Origin: Nostocales cyanobacterium
GTDB lineage: Bacteria; Cyanobacteriota; Cyanobacteriia; Cyanobacteriales; Nostocaceae
DNA length: 55,081 bases
Direction: 5' to 3'
Assembly (NCBI GenBank): GCA_004292695.1
Contig: RDXV01000012.1
Location: 1 to 55,081 of the forward strand
In this document: positions 40,472-50,172 of the stretch, piece after piece
Layout: the number at the start of each line of letters is the position of its first letter
Position numbering within the stretch: the first letter of the stretch is position 1
The notes under the pieces: generated by a model
Seen by the model: the letters and a program-made list of their open reading frames with translations, nothing else
Database searches by the model: none
What the model was told of the DNA's origin: nothing
Translations under genes and position numbers: made by a program

Positions 40472-41839
40472 TTAACCTAACCATTTATGTTGTCCGTATT
40501 TAATCCATTGTTCTACTAACATAAATGCAGAAATACCAGTCATTAATAATAAGGTTTGATATTTTCTTTTACCAGGAATACAGCAACACAAATATCCTAA
40601 ACCAGCAAAAAAGAAAGGTGTTGCAAATGAATATCTACCAAGACTGAGTAACTTATTGAATGTAATAAAGCTAACCAGTGAATGAGCAACAGCAAAATAA
40701 AAACAAAACCAAGTGATATAATTATTGGCTAATTTTTCAGTAAAACTAGATATTTTCAATTGAGTTAAATTATTTGGTTCTTTTCTTGATTTAATCCAGT
40801 GATAAGTATAAACAATTATTAATAAAGGAGGATACAGATACAGGATATTCCACCAGAACTTATGTTTAGGAACAGATATGATATTTTCTTGTTTACTAAA
40901 CTGATAATATGTCAAAAGTAAAAATATCAAGGTGATAATTATAGGTAAGTAAAGTCCAATCAGATCAATTAAAGGAGATTTAGGAAATAGAAGTAAATCT
41001 GGATAAAAACCTAATTTTTTACCCCAAAGTTTTTGATCATCAAAGGGTGCGAAAAAATTACCTCTAGTTTGTAAACAAAAACTACCATATACAGCATAAC
41101 CACTAATTGCTGCTAACCATATTGTTAAAGTTTTTGTAATTTCAGCTTTGTATTTTTGTATTTGATTTAAAACATCTGTCCAAGAATATCTCTTAATTTT
41201 AAACAGTTCCAAACCGATAATAGTTATTAAAGTTGCTGTGGTAGAAAAGATCATCTGAATTAAAATAGGTCGAGTTAAACTCATTAAAAATGTTATTATA
41301 AATAAAATCATTATTTTGATATTTTGGTGTAATTTATTCTGGGGAAGACAACACCAAATAAAAATAGCACTGAATAGAGAAAATATACTTTCTGTGTAAC
41401 CATTGACTCTAAAAATAGCCATCGGGTTAACGGTGAAAGCTAACATAATTAAAAATGCTAAAATCGTTTTTTTAAATGCAGTTTTAAAGATCCTGAAAAT
41501 TAAAAAGTTAGTAATAAAAAATATGATGTTGGCTACAATTATAAAATAATGTGCTGCTTGTTCTATGGTTTGGGGATGAAATAAATTACGAATAATAAAT
41601 GGCCATAAAGGATAAAATGCTAAACAACTAGGTTTAACTGCCATTGTTGCATAGTGTTCTACATCCATGTAATAGTAACGTATAGGACTAAGCTGAGTGT
41701 TAGAAATCAGTTTATAAAAAGAACCTGGATAGATGATCATACCTATAGCAGCACAAATAATAAATATACCGTAAATAGCTAATGGTATAAGGTAATTTTG
41801 GTTTTTTCTATTTTTAAAGATTGCATTTAATTTAATCAT
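40472..41839 (-). CDS. Multispanning membrane protein, PIG-V/GT-C mannosyltransferase-like
   Basis: 455 aa with about ten hydrophobic segments. Near the N-terminus, MDVEHYATMAVKPSCLAFYP followed by LWPFIIRNL, and later NPMAIFRVNGYTESIF, resemble the luminal acidic motif and the NP..YTES motif of PIG-V-type mannosyltransferases. GT-C enzymes use lipid-linked sugars, which fits the GtrB-like gene 69 bp downstream. The assignment is from motif pattern only. AT-rich, with many AT-ending codons. Confidence 0.6.
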   Translation of the reverse strand: MIKLNAIFKNRKNQNYLIPLAIYGIFIICAAIGMIIYPGSFYKLISNTQLSPIRYYYMDVEHYATMAVKPSCLAFYPLWPFIIRNLFHPQTIEQAAHYFIIVANIIFFITNFLIFRIFKTAFKKTILAFLIMLAFTVNPMAIFRVNGYTESIFSLFSAIFIWCCLPQNKLHQNIKIMILFIITFLMSLTRPILIQMIFSTTATLITIIGLELFKIKRYSWTDVLNQIQKYKAEITKTLTIWLAAISGYAVYGSFCLQTRGNFFAPFDDQKLWGKKLGFYPDLLLFPKSPLIDLIGLYLPIIITLIFLLLTYYQFSKQENIISVPKHKFWWNILYLYPPLLIIVYTYHWIKSRKEPNNLTQLKISSFTEKLANNYITWFCFYFAVAHSLVSFITFNKLLSLGRYSFATPFFFAGLGYLCCCIPGKRKYQTLLLMTGISAFMLVEQWIKYGQHKWLG

Positions 41840-42237
41840 AAGTAATGTTTTTCATCAATTTTAATTAAACTTATCGAAAGTATCAATATTTTATATAATC
41901 AGATAATTTAGTAAATTGTCAACTATTTTTACACATTCATAAATATTCAGAAATTACTATTTATAATTCATGATATCCTTAACGTGCTAATTCTATTTTT
42001 ATAGAGTTTATACATAGTTAATTACGTAATAACCATTATAATAAAAATGTAAACTTATGTAAAGTTTTAGATAACATCTGATATACTCACAGAAGAAATT
42101 ATAGAAATGAGTGGAATTAAAATAACAATATTCTACAAATTTAATTCTACAAATTTAAGAAACCCTTTGATAATTGATTTTAGGATTTATTGGGAATAAA
42201 ATATGAAAATAAATCAATATTAAAATAACTCAAAAAC
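41840..42237. other. 398-bp AT-rich divergent promoter region
   Basis: Between the divergent transferase-like gene and the sigma-like gene. A short direct repeat TCTACAAATTTAA/TTCTACAAATTTAA lies near 42132-42160. No gene seen. Confidence 0.5.
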
Positions 42238-42903
42238 ATGGATAATCTAGAAACAGAAATCAACCAATTAATTCAAGAAACTTGTCAACATCCTGTAGGA
42301 ACGATAGAAAGACAAAAAAAGTTAAATCAGTTGATTATGTTAATTCAAAATACAGGTAAACTTTTACGAGGAACAGGTGTTCCTGATGCTGAAGAAGCGT
42401 TACAAGAAACTTGGTGGTTTTTTTGCAGAAATCTCTGTGAAGCAACCACAGCTAAAGAACCTTTTAACCCTGAAAAAAGTAACGTAATCACCTGGATTAA
42501 TAATTATCTAAACTACAGATTAAAGGATAAAAAAATTAGATTTCATGAACAGAGAAATCAATTTACTCAACCTTTTGAAAATGAAGAAAAAGAAATAGAT
42601 CCCTCGGATTTAATACCTGCACCTGCACAACCAAGACAAATATTAGAGGAAATTCAAGAATGGTTAAAAAACAACTATGAACAACTGAAACGTATTCATA
42701 TTAGGGATCGTCCTGATGTTAATTGTTATGTATTAATTTCTCGACGTTTACCACCGGAAACATCTTGGATAGACTTATCTCAAGAGTTTAATATACCTGT
42801 TCCCACCTTGAGTAACTTTTATCAACGTCAATGTTTTCCTCGGTTATTAAACTTTGGAAAATCACAAGAGTATTTTGATAACGAAGGTTACTTTGATATT
42901 TAA
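42238..42903 (+). CDS. Sigma-70-like protein, first gene of the CHAT operon
   Basis: 221 aa. PDAEEALQETWWFFCRNLCE and ITWINNYLNYRLKD resemble region 2 of small sigma factors, and a C-terminal SWIDLSQEFNIPVPTLSNFY looks like region 4 helix-turn-helix. Such proteins are annotated as sigma-70 family factors in cyanobacteria and are often followed by DUF1822 and CHAT genes, as here. Whether it directs RNA polymerase is unproven; the gene may autoregulate the operon (inference). No clear Shine-Dalgarno. Confidence 0.75.
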   Translation: MDNLETEINQLIQETCQHPVGTIERQKKLNQLIMLIQNTGKLLRGTGVPDAEEALQETWWFFCRNLCEATTAKEPFNPEKSNVITWINNYLNYRLKDKKIRFHEQRNQFTQPFENEEKEIDPSDLIPAPAQPRQILEEIQEWLKNNYEQLKRIHIRDRPDVNCYVLISRRLPPETSWIDLSQEFNIPVPTLSNFYQRQCFPRLLNFGKSQEYFDNEGYFDI

Positions 42904-42958
42904 TTGTAAAATCCACCTCAAAATCTACCTCAAAATCTACCTCCAAATTATTTCAAAA

Positions 42959-44143
42959 ATGAATTACCACACCGAACAAAAACACATTTCTCTACCCATT
43001 CCTGAAAAGTTCCGAGATACAGCTTTAACATTTTCCCAGGAACAACCAAACCCACAAAAAGCAAAACAAGTTTATCTGAATACTTTAGCAGTTCAAGTAG
43101 TTAATAGTTACTTGCAAATGTTAGATATTCCTACTAATTTAGAAGCTAGTTATAGTTGGGATGCTTGGGTAAGAATTTCAGCAGATGTCGCAGATTTATT
43201 ATTACCTGGAATCGGTAATTTAGAATGTAGATATACCAGAACAGGTGATGATATTTGTTATCTTCCTCCTGAAGTTTGGGAAAATCGCTTTGGTTATATA
43301 TTTGTAGAGATTAATAAAACTTGTACAGAAGCTAAAATCAAAGGATTTTTACCACAAATTCAGAATCCAGAAATTAATTTAAACAATCTCCAAAACCTTG
43401 ATAATTTTATAGAGTATTATCATCAAAATTCTATAGTCAATCTACGGAAATGGTTAGATGGGATATATACAACCAAGTGGCAAAATTGCGATGATTTTAA
43501 ATTACAAAATAAATTACAAAATAAATTACAAAATAAATCACAAAAAACTCCCGGTTTTGCTTTTCGTTCTGTTAAAGTCAGAGGTTTAGAAATAGACACT
43601 CCGCAAAAAGTATGGCAAAGTATTAACCAATTATATACCCAGGATCAACTTGTTAAAATACTACCCTCTGAATTGGTAAATATGGTAAATAATATTAACA
43701 ATTTACCTAATTCTGATTTAGCATTAACTGAAACTATCAACTATCTACTACAAACAACATCAGATGAAGAAATACGCTGGACATTAGCAGAAATATTATG
43801 GAATTTAGCACCTAAACATCCCGCTATTAGTGCAAGAAGAATCATGGATTTAGGGATGCAATTAGGAGGAAATGCTATTGCATTAATGGTTGCTATTTTA
43901 CCGAAACAAGATCAAAGTTTTGCGGTTTTGTTAAGGGTGTATCCGATGGGGAATCAAACCTATTTACCCACAGGATTAAAATTAGCAGGTTTATATGAAA
44001 ATGGACAACCATTTTTAGAAGTTGAAGCAAGGGAAGGAAAAGATAATTATATGCAATTAAAATTTTGTGCCGAAGTAGATGAAAAATTCCAAGTTAGGGT
44101 TAAAATAGGAGATGTTAGCATCACAGAAAAATTTATCATTTAA
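42959..44143 (+). CDS. DUF1822 family protein
   Basis: 394 aa from ATG 42959. An earlier in-frame ATG would overlap the sigma-like gene and add an unlikely repetitive leader (HLKIYLKIYLQI), so I take the later one. Soluble, no signal peptide. The family is confined to cyanobacteria: NTLAVQVVNSYLQMLDIPTN, WDAWVRISADVADL and the C-terminal FAVLLRVYPMGNQTYLP with a trailing beta-sheet region. Function unknown, but it accompanies sigma-like and CHAT genes. Residues around 181-194 are LQNK repeats coded by a 12-bp tandem repeat near 43500. Confidence 0.85.
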   Translation: MNYHTEQKHISLPIPEKFRDTALTFSQEQPNPQKAKQVYLNTLAVQVVNSYLQMLDIPTNLEASYSWDAWVRISADVADLLLPGIGNLECRYTRTGDDICYLPPEVWENRFGYIFVEINKTCTEAKIKGFLPQIQNPEINLNNLQNLDNFIEYYHQNSIVNLRKWLDGIYTTKWQNCDDFKLQNKLQNKLQNKSQKTPGFAFRSVKVRGLEIDTPQKVWQSINQLYTQDQLVKILPSELVNMVNNINNLPNSDLALTETINYLLQTTSDEEIRWTLAEILWNLAPKHPAISARRIMDLGMQLGGNAIALMVAILPKQDQSFAVLLRVYPMGNQTYLPTGLKLAGLYENGQPFLEVEAREGKDNYMQLKFCAEVDEKFQVRVKIGDVSITEKFII

Positions 44144-44178
44144 TTATTTAAGTAGATAAATTCATCAAGGTAATTACA

Positions 44179-46647
44179 GTGAATAAGCGGATAATATTCG
44201 AGATAGGAGAGGGAAGTTTTGAGACGGGATTTCCTGTAAAAATGAGAATTAGTGAAAACGGTAAACCACATTTTGCAGAAATTGTTGGTAGGTTTCCTGC
44301 TGCACCAGAAATTCCCCAAACCTATTATGAATGGCAATCCGCTTATTATAAATTACCAGGAAATTGGTTAATTACTATCCCCGATGTACAAATTACTAAC
44401 TTTTCTAATTCAGAAATTTGTCATCAAGCTGCTAATAATTTTCTAGATAGTTTTAATAAATGGTTAAATCAACCAGCGGTGAGAAAATTAGAACGACAGT
44501 TGTTAAAAAAAATAGGTGAATTGGATAATGTGCGGATAATTTTACAAACCCAAAATCCATTATTAAGAAAGCTACCTTGGCATTTATGGGAAATTTTTGA
44601 TGATGATAATATTAAACCAGAAATTGTGATTAGTTCAGAATATAAACCTGATCAAGTTAAGTTAAAAACTCCTGTTAAAATTTTAGCGATTTTTGGAGAT
44701 AGTCAGGATATCAATATTGAATCTGATTTTAAATCATTAATGGAAAAATTGCCGGATGCAATTATTGAACCATTGTTACAACCATCACGGGAAATGTTAT
44801 TAGATAAATTATGGCATCAATCCTGGGATATTTTATTTTTTGCTGGCCATAGTCGTAGTCATGAAGATGGTAGTTTGGGAGAAATTCAAATTAATAAAAG
44901 TCAAACTTTACCGATTTCTGATTTACGACATTCTTTAAAATATGCGGTACAAAAAGGTTTAAAATTAGCAATTTTTAATTCCTGTGATGGTTTGGGTTTA
45001 GCCCATAATTTGTCAGATTTACGCATACCTTATATGATTGTGATGCGTGAACCTGTTCCTGATATTGTTGCTCAAAATTTTCTGAAATATTTTCTGACAT
45101 TTTTTGCATCTGGTGAGTCTTTATATAGTTCTGTACAACATTCCCGTGTACGGTTACAGGAAGAATTAGAAACAGAATATCCTTGTGCTTCTTGGATACC
45201 TGTAATTTTTCAAAATCCCGCTGCATCATCTCTGAAATATCCTCAACATCAGGGTTTGAAATCTAAAATTTTGCGGTTATCAAGTTTTACAAGTTGTGCT
45301 TTTTTATTGATAATTGCTGCTGGTTATTATTGGGAAGATTTTAAATTTAAACAGCGGTTTAGTGAGGGTGAGAAAATTTTAATTAATACCGTCAATGATG
45401 TTGATAAACAAGAAGCTGTAACAGCATTTTGGTGGAAAAATTATCAATTAGCAACAGAGAGATTTACAAATTATTTAAAAAAATATCCCCAAGATGGGGA
45501 AGCAAGAATATATTTAGAAAATGCGAGAATTAGCAATCAAAAATCTGTGAAAATTGGTGTTGTTATCCCTGCGGTAAGTAATGCTAATGTTGCTTTAGAA
45601 ATTTTAAGGGGAGTTGCACAAGCGCAACAGGAAATTAATGATAGTGGTGGTGTTAGAGGAAAGTTATTAAAAATCCAAATTGCTAATGATGATAACCAAC
45701 CAGAGATAGCGAAAAAAATTGCTAGTAAATTTGTGAGTAATCAAGATATTTTAGCTGTAGTAGGACATAATAGTAGTGATGCTAGTGTACCTGCATCTAA
45801 TATTTATCAACAGGGAAAATTAGTGATGATTTCCCCTACAAGTAGTTCGACAAAATTAACAGATCGAGCAGATCGTACCTATGGTAATTATATTTATAGA
45901 ACTGTGATTAGTTTTGCAATTACCGCTGAATATTTAGTTGAATATGCTAACAATAAACAAAAGAATAATATTTTAATTTGTAATGATACTAAAGCTGTTG
46001 ATCAGTCTTTTGAAATTGCTTTTATCAATGCGATGAGAAATAAGGGTTTAAAATTAGTAACTGGTATTAATTGTGATTTTGCAGCTAGTAATTTTCAAAG
46101 TGTAGAGATTATTAAACAAGCGAGGGAGAAAAAGGTGGATGCGATTTTATTAAATCCACAAGTTGATAGAATTGGTAAAGCATTTGAGATTGGTAAAGCA
46201 AATCAAGGTGAGATCCTATTATTAGGAAATCCTAGTTTACATACTCAAAAAACTCTGGATACAGGTAATTTTATCAATGGTATGGTGTTAGCTGTTCCTT
46301 GGCAATCTGATGTTTCACCTAATCAGAATTTTGTGGAAAATTCTAATAGAATTTGGCAAAATTCCGGTTTAATTACTTGGAGAACTGCAACAGCTTTTGA
46401 TGCTACAAAAATTATTGCTACCGCTATGAAAAAAAGGGGAAATTTGAGAGTAGATGTTAGGGATGCTTTAAGTGATAATTTTGTGTTTTTTGGTGCTACG
46501 GGAACTATTAAGTTTTTGCATTATGGTGATCGGGTTGGTGATCGGGTTGGGAATGCGGTTTTGGTGGAGGTAAAACCCGATAAAAAGAGGGTGAGTGAGT
46601 ATGAATTTGTTCCCAAGATTATTAATGAAAATCAGTTAGTGAGATGA
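44179..46647 (+). CDS. CHAT protease-like domain - membrane helix - type 1 periplasmic binding domain
   Basis: 822 aa, GTG start with AAGG 8 bp ahead. Residues ~160-350 are a CHAT (caspase-like) domain with the candidate His224 (FFAGHSR) and Cys269 (FNSCDGLGLAH) dyad, both present. One membrane helix at ~368-384 is followed by a short helical repeat region (~400-450, like a TPR) and, from ~457, a Leu/Ile/Val-type substrate-binding domain: VKIGVVIPAVSNANVALEIL, AQAQQEINDSGGVRGK, VVGHNSSDASVPAS, then GTIKF near the end. Predicted topology: CHAT in the cytosol, binding domain in the periplasm, so ligand binding could control the protease (inference). Third gene of an operon with the sigma-like and DUF1822 genes. 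Confidence 0.88.
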   Translation: MNKRIIFEIGEGSFETGFPVKMRISENGKPHFAEIVGRFPAAPEIPQTYYEWQSAYYKLPGNWLITIPDVQITNFSNSEICHQAANNFLDSFNKWLNQPAVRKLERQLLKKIGELDNVRIILQTQNPLLRKLPWHLWEIFDDDNIKPEIVISSEYKPDQVKLKTPVKILAIFGDSQDINIESDFKSLMEKLPDAIIEPLLQPSREMLLDKLWHQSWDILFFAGHSRSHEDGSLGEIQINKSQTLPISDLRHSLKYAVQKGLKLAIFNSCDGLGLAHNLSDLRIPYMIVMREPVPDIVAQNFLKYFLTFFASGESLYSSVQHSRVRLQEELETEYPCASWIPVIFQNPAASSLKYPQHQGLKSKILRLSSFTSCAFLLIIAAGYYWEDFKFKQRFSEGEKILINTVNDVDKQEAVTAFWWKNYQLATERFTNYLKKYPQDGEARIYLENARISNQKSVKIGVVIPAVSNANVALEILRGVAQAQQEINDSGGVRGKLLKIQIANDDNQPEIAKKIASKFVSNQDILAVVGHNSSDASVPASNIYQQGKLVMISPTSSSTKLTDRADRTYGNYIYRTVISFAITAEYLVEYANNKQKNNILICNDTKAVDQSFEIAFINAMRNKGLKLVTGINCDFAASNFQSVEIIKQAREKKVDAILLNPQVDRIGKAFEIGKANQGEILLLGNPSLHTQKTLDTGNFINGMVLAVPWQSDVSPNQNFVENSNRIWQNSGLITWRTATAFDATKIIATAMKKRGNLRVDVRDALSDNFVFFGATGTIKFLHYGDRVGDRVGNAVLVEVKPDKKRVSEYEFVPKIINENQLVR

Positions 46648-46734
46648 TGATTTTTTAGAAGTAATTACTTCTATCGGACGTAAAACTTGGTTATCTAATT
46701 CAAATCCTTGACGTACTAAATTTAGTAAAATAAA
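46636..46734 (-). pseudogene. GrpE C-terminal remnant
   Basis: The minus strand reads NLVRQGFELDNQVLRPIEVI then TSKKSSSH and a stop, matching the final beta-domain of GrpE (the usual end is GFxLxDRVLRPAxVxVS). Upstream of it an in-frame stop occurs after ~32 codons, and no further GrpE sequence is visible. It overlaps the last 12 bp of the CHAT gene. Confidence 0.7.
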
Positions 46735-46752
46735 CTAAAATCACTGCAAATA

Positions 46753-47157
46753 CTATACTTCCCAATCTTCAAGTTGTAGATTCTCAACTCTTTGAAATTC
46801 TCTGGTGTTATGAGTGACTAAAATAAGATTATTAGCTAATGCAATACTAGCAATTTGAAAATCATAAGCACCTATAGGAGTACCTAATTGTGATAATTGA
46901 GAACGAATTTCACCATAAATTTTAGCTGCTTTCCCATCAAAAGGTAAACTGATATATTGCGAGAAAAAGAACTCATATAAAGCTAAATTTTGTTCTTTTT
47001 TGATGCTGCGACAAGCTCCATAGTATAATTCTGCCTTGACAATATCGCACAAACAAATATTTTCACGATGAGTGGTTTTAAATTTATTAATTACACTTTC
47101 ACTACGTCCTGTTAAATATTGAATGCAGGTATTAGTATCTAATAAGTAAATCATCAT
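46753..47157 (-). CDS. vapC: VapC-family PIN-domain toxin
   Basis: 134 aa. PIN-domain ribonuclease toxin: Asp7 (LLDTNTCI), Glu43 (VKAELYYG) and Asp99 (GAYDFQIASIAL) are the acidic metal-binding residues, followed by THNTREF. The first codons overlap the antitoxin stop by 4 bp (ATGA), the usual antitoxin-toxin coupling. Likely intact. Confidence 0.92.
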   Translation of the reverse strand: MMIYLLDTNTCIQYLTGRSESVINKFKTTHRENICLCDIVKAELYYGACRSIKKEQNLALYEFFFSQYISLPFDGKAAKIYGEIRSQLSQLGTPIGAYDFQIASIALANNLILVTHNTREFQRVENLQLEDWEV

Positions 47158-47399
47158 TCAATATCCCAAATTCTTTGATCGCAATCAACAAAATTTTCTC
47201 TAACTAAAAATTCCCCTTCCCATTTTCCAGCAGTTTTATCAAAAAAATCACCAGGATATCCTAATTCTTCTGGTGTTGGTATTTGTGCTTCAGAAGAATC
47301 AGTAATAATAATTACTAATTCTTGATTAGCTAATTCTTGGGGAAGTTGTAACAATAATTTACCTTGTGCATCAACTTTTGATTTAAGTTTTATTTGCAT
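47154..47399 (-). CDS. Antitoxin of the VapC pair
   Basis: 81 aa, acidic, upstream of and overlapping vapC. N-terminal strands (KLKSKVDAQGKLLLQLPQEL) suggest an AbrB/MazE-like or related beta-rich DNA-binding part; the C-terminal half (PGDFFDKTAGKWEGEFLVRE) would wrap the toxin. Assigned by position and size; this kind is common with cyanobacterial VapC. Confidence 0.8.
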   Translation of the reverse strand: MQIKLKSKVDAQGKLLLQLPQELANQELVIIITDSSEAQIPTPEELGYPGDFFDKTAGKWEGEFLVRENFVDCDQRIWDIE

Positions 47400-47457
47400 A
47401 TAATTAATTCCTTAGTATCTTCGATAATTATACTACTAATTATTTGAAAAGTAATTT

Positions 47458-49096
47458 TTAATCATTCATGGCTTTTAATACTCGTTCTATTTGTTTGGGT
47501 GCATCAATTTGTGCAGGACTCCAAAGATACATTGCTTTGTTAAAATATTCTTCACTACTAGCTTTATTTTCTATTTTTTATGATGTCCAACTTTTTTTAC
47601 CAATTGCCCATTCTAAAAACAGACATACTATACGATAGGTTCTGGTAAAATCTAAAACTTTTAAATTATGAAATATAATTAAACATTCTTTTATTGCTTG
47701 ATATGATTTTATATATTTTCCATTAATTAAATAAGCTAAGGATAAGTGTTTATAAGAACTAGCTGTACCATGAATATTACCTATTTTCTTTCTAAAGAAT
47801 AATGATAATTTAAAAGATTCAACAGCTTCATTTACTTTATTTTGTCCTAATCTTATTAATCCAATTTGTTCATAAAAATCTCCAGTTATATTATCTCTTT
47901 TTGCTAGAATTGATTTCTCTAAACCTTCTTGTGATAACTCTTGTGCTAAATCATATTGACCTTGATTTAGAAAAACATAAGCAATATGATGATTAACCCA
48001 TTCTAGGGATATTTCGTAATTTAATTGGATAGCTATTACTTTTGCTTCTTGTAAATATTTTAAGGCTAAATCATAAGATCTAATTTTACGATTGATAACT
48101 CCTTGATGTCCTAATATATTAATAAGTTTATGTTTTAAGTTATAAATTTTATACAGATTTTCAGCTTCTTTAAATAATGATAGAGAACGTTCCCAACTGT
48201 TATCAATATAATTGAGATAAAAATAATCTAAAAAAATTAACCCATTCTCTGTCTTTAAATTCACTCCATCCATATTCTTGATTTCCTTTAAGTATCCATT
48301 CTAAAGAATCAATAATAATCAAACAACAATTTTCTACAACATAATCTATCAGTTTTTTTTGTAGTCTAGGAATATCTTGGCGATCTTCTGGAGTAACTAA
48401 AATACCACACTCTTGTAACCATCTATCTGTTACGGTGACAAAACTGCCAAAATCTGATTGATCTTGATTATCAAAATTAACTCTGAGTAATTGATTCCAG
48501 TTTTTTTCACTGGTTAATTCTGTATATAATTTTTCCGCTAGTGCAGTTTTACCTATCCCTGTAATTCCAGTTAGAATGACAATTCTAGATGAAGTAATAA
48601 TTTTTTGTTTTAAATTTTGAATTGTATTTTGACGGCCAACCCAAGTGTCGTCATAAGCCATAAGATTAACAAATAGATTATCCCTGGAAAGATTGATGTG
48701 TTCATCAATAGGGGAAATCGCATCGTCTCTACCTATGAAATTAGGATCATATTCATTAGTACAAGTATTTTGCTTGGTAGATATGGATGTATTAGATGCT
48801 GTAATAATGCTACTAACTTGATTTTGGCTTTCTATAACCGTTAGTTTATGTAGTAACTCAGGCTTATATTGAGCAAATAAGGCTATTAACTGTACTTTTT
48901 GTGAAGGTAGTCCAGAAGAATTTTCTAAGCCAAAAGCCTGATAAACCTTCATCATGTATTGTCTAACAGTATTGCCACCAATGTATAAAGATTGCGCTAT
49001 CACCCTATAACTTTTACCAGCTAAAAAAAGTTCCAACACCTCTCTAATTCTTGGTGTGAGCTGTTGCAATGCTGTTTCAAATTTCTGTTTAGTCAT
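47458..49096 (-). pseudogene. Broken HTH - NB-ARC (STAND) - TPR regulator
   Basis: The 5' part (48203-49096, 297 codons) has a LuxR/GerE-like helix-turn-helix (LTPRIREVLELFLAGKSYRV, ~13-60) and an NB-ARC start with Walker A GITGIGKTALAEKL and LIIIDSLEW; it stops soon after FKDREWVNFFRLF. The 3' part (47578-48273) is a TPR domain in another frame overlapping it by 71 bp. The remaining ~300 residues of NB-ARC usual in this family are missing, so a deletion plus frameshift is likely. The TPR frame is cut by TAA at 47578-47580, yet stays open for 39 more codons (YFNKAMYLWSPAQIDAPKQI...) to a stop at 47458. The N-terminal piece might still be made as a DNA-binding/P-loop fragment. Confidence 0.8.
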
Positions 49097-49219
49097 CCGT
49101 AAACAAATGTTTATCTAGGTTTTTTTATTAATACTAACATCTGTGTGTAGCAGTGTTTATGAATTAGATGCAACATTTAAACCAAGAAAACAGTTTAAGG
49201 ATTTTTCACGGAGTATCCA

Positions 49220-49507
49220 ATGAATATCAAACAAACCGCAATTGTGCTTGGTACGCTGGCTCTTACTACAACAGTTTCACCTGTTATGGCTCGTAGCTTG
49301 AACCGATGGCCAATTTACTGGCAATTTAGCTCTCAAGAAGTTAGCTCGGTTCGTCGGGAATATGGTGATGCTGGTGTCCAGCGTGAACTTACTCGTCGTT
49401 GTCGAGAAAGCGGCAGGAGTAATCACTTAAATGTATTGCAAAGAACAACCGCTCGAACCAGAGGTTATTATTTTACTACAAATGGTGAGCATCTTTGTAG
49501 AGTTTAG
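49220..49507 (+). CDS. Small secreted protein, unknown function
   Basis: 95 aa with a signal peptide (MNIKQTAIVLGTLALTTTVS then PVMA, cleavage likely after Ala24). The mature ~70 residues are basic and arginine-rich with two cysteines (RRCRESG, HLCRV) that could form one disulfide. I do not recognise the family. It lies divergent to the broken HTH/NB-ARC gene and could have been its neighbour target; that is speculation. Confidence 0.65.
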   Translation: MNIKQTAIVLGTLALTTTVSPVMARSLNRWPIYWQFSSQEVSSVRREYGDAGVQRELTRRCRESGRSNHLNVLQRTTARTRGYYFTTNGEHLCRV

Positions 49508-49640
49508 TTCATCAGATTTTTACTGAATTTTCATTTAGCTAAGGGTGTAGTGCTACTAGACCCTTACAAATTTGAATTTTAAAACAATAAGTATATCCGA
49601 ATAAGTTTTCTTTTGATGGATTAAATTTAATAGACTCAAA

Positions 49641-50153
49641 ATGAGTAAATTTTATATTTTTTTACTCCCTATTATATTATCACTCATATACCCTTTGAAT
49701 ACTTTGGCTCAACAGGAATCTTATACTAATGGTAATTCTGGTTTATCACCTAAAACAAATACTAATTCCACTTCTAATACTGAAACTGCATCTGATTTGA
49801 ATACTAACTTGAACACAAATACTATTAACCAAGGTGTTTCTGCTTTTAGTTCTAGCTTTAGTGGTTATAGTTCCTATGGTAGTCAATGCGGTTTATCTAT
49901 TTCAGGTGGCTATATCAATAATGGTGATCAAAATAGTTATCAAGTTTTAACTACATTTAATACTAATCCTTGTACTAATCAAAGTGATTTAGAAAAAATC
50001 AGACAGGAAAATGAAAATAAAAGGGAAGTATTTAGAGCAAATGCTAACATCATTAATACTTGTATTAATGCTAGAACAGAAGCGGTAAAAAATAAAATAA
50101 ATCCAGATACTGTTTGTAAACTTAATGATTTTCAAATACCAAGAAATCCTTAA
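49641..50153 (+). CDS. Secreted low-complexity protein, unknown function
   Basis: 170 aa. Signal peptide MSKFYIFLLPIILSLIYPLN then TLAQ. The middle is rich in Asn, Thr and Ser (NTNSTSNTETASDLNTNLNT), followed by a glycine/serine-rich part with SQCGLSISGGYINNGDQNSY and two or three further cysteines near the end. Not recognised. It follows the previous secreted-protein gene by 133 bp on the same strand. Confidence 0.65.
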   Translation: MSKFYIFLLPIILSLIYPLNTLAQQESYTNGNSGLSPKTNTNSTSNTETASDLNTNLNTNTINQGVSAFSSSFSGYSSYGSQCGLSISGGYINNGDQNSYQVLTTFNTNPCTNQSDLEKIRQENENKREVFRANANIINTCINARTEAVKNKINPDTVCKLNDFQIPRNP

Positions 50154-50172
50154 TTTATTTAATTAAAAAAAT

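Noticed and set aside
42854-42958. Upstream start for the DUF1822 protein
   Set aside because: It would overlap the sigma-like gene and add a low-complexity KIYLKIYLQI leader; ATG 42959 fits the family better.
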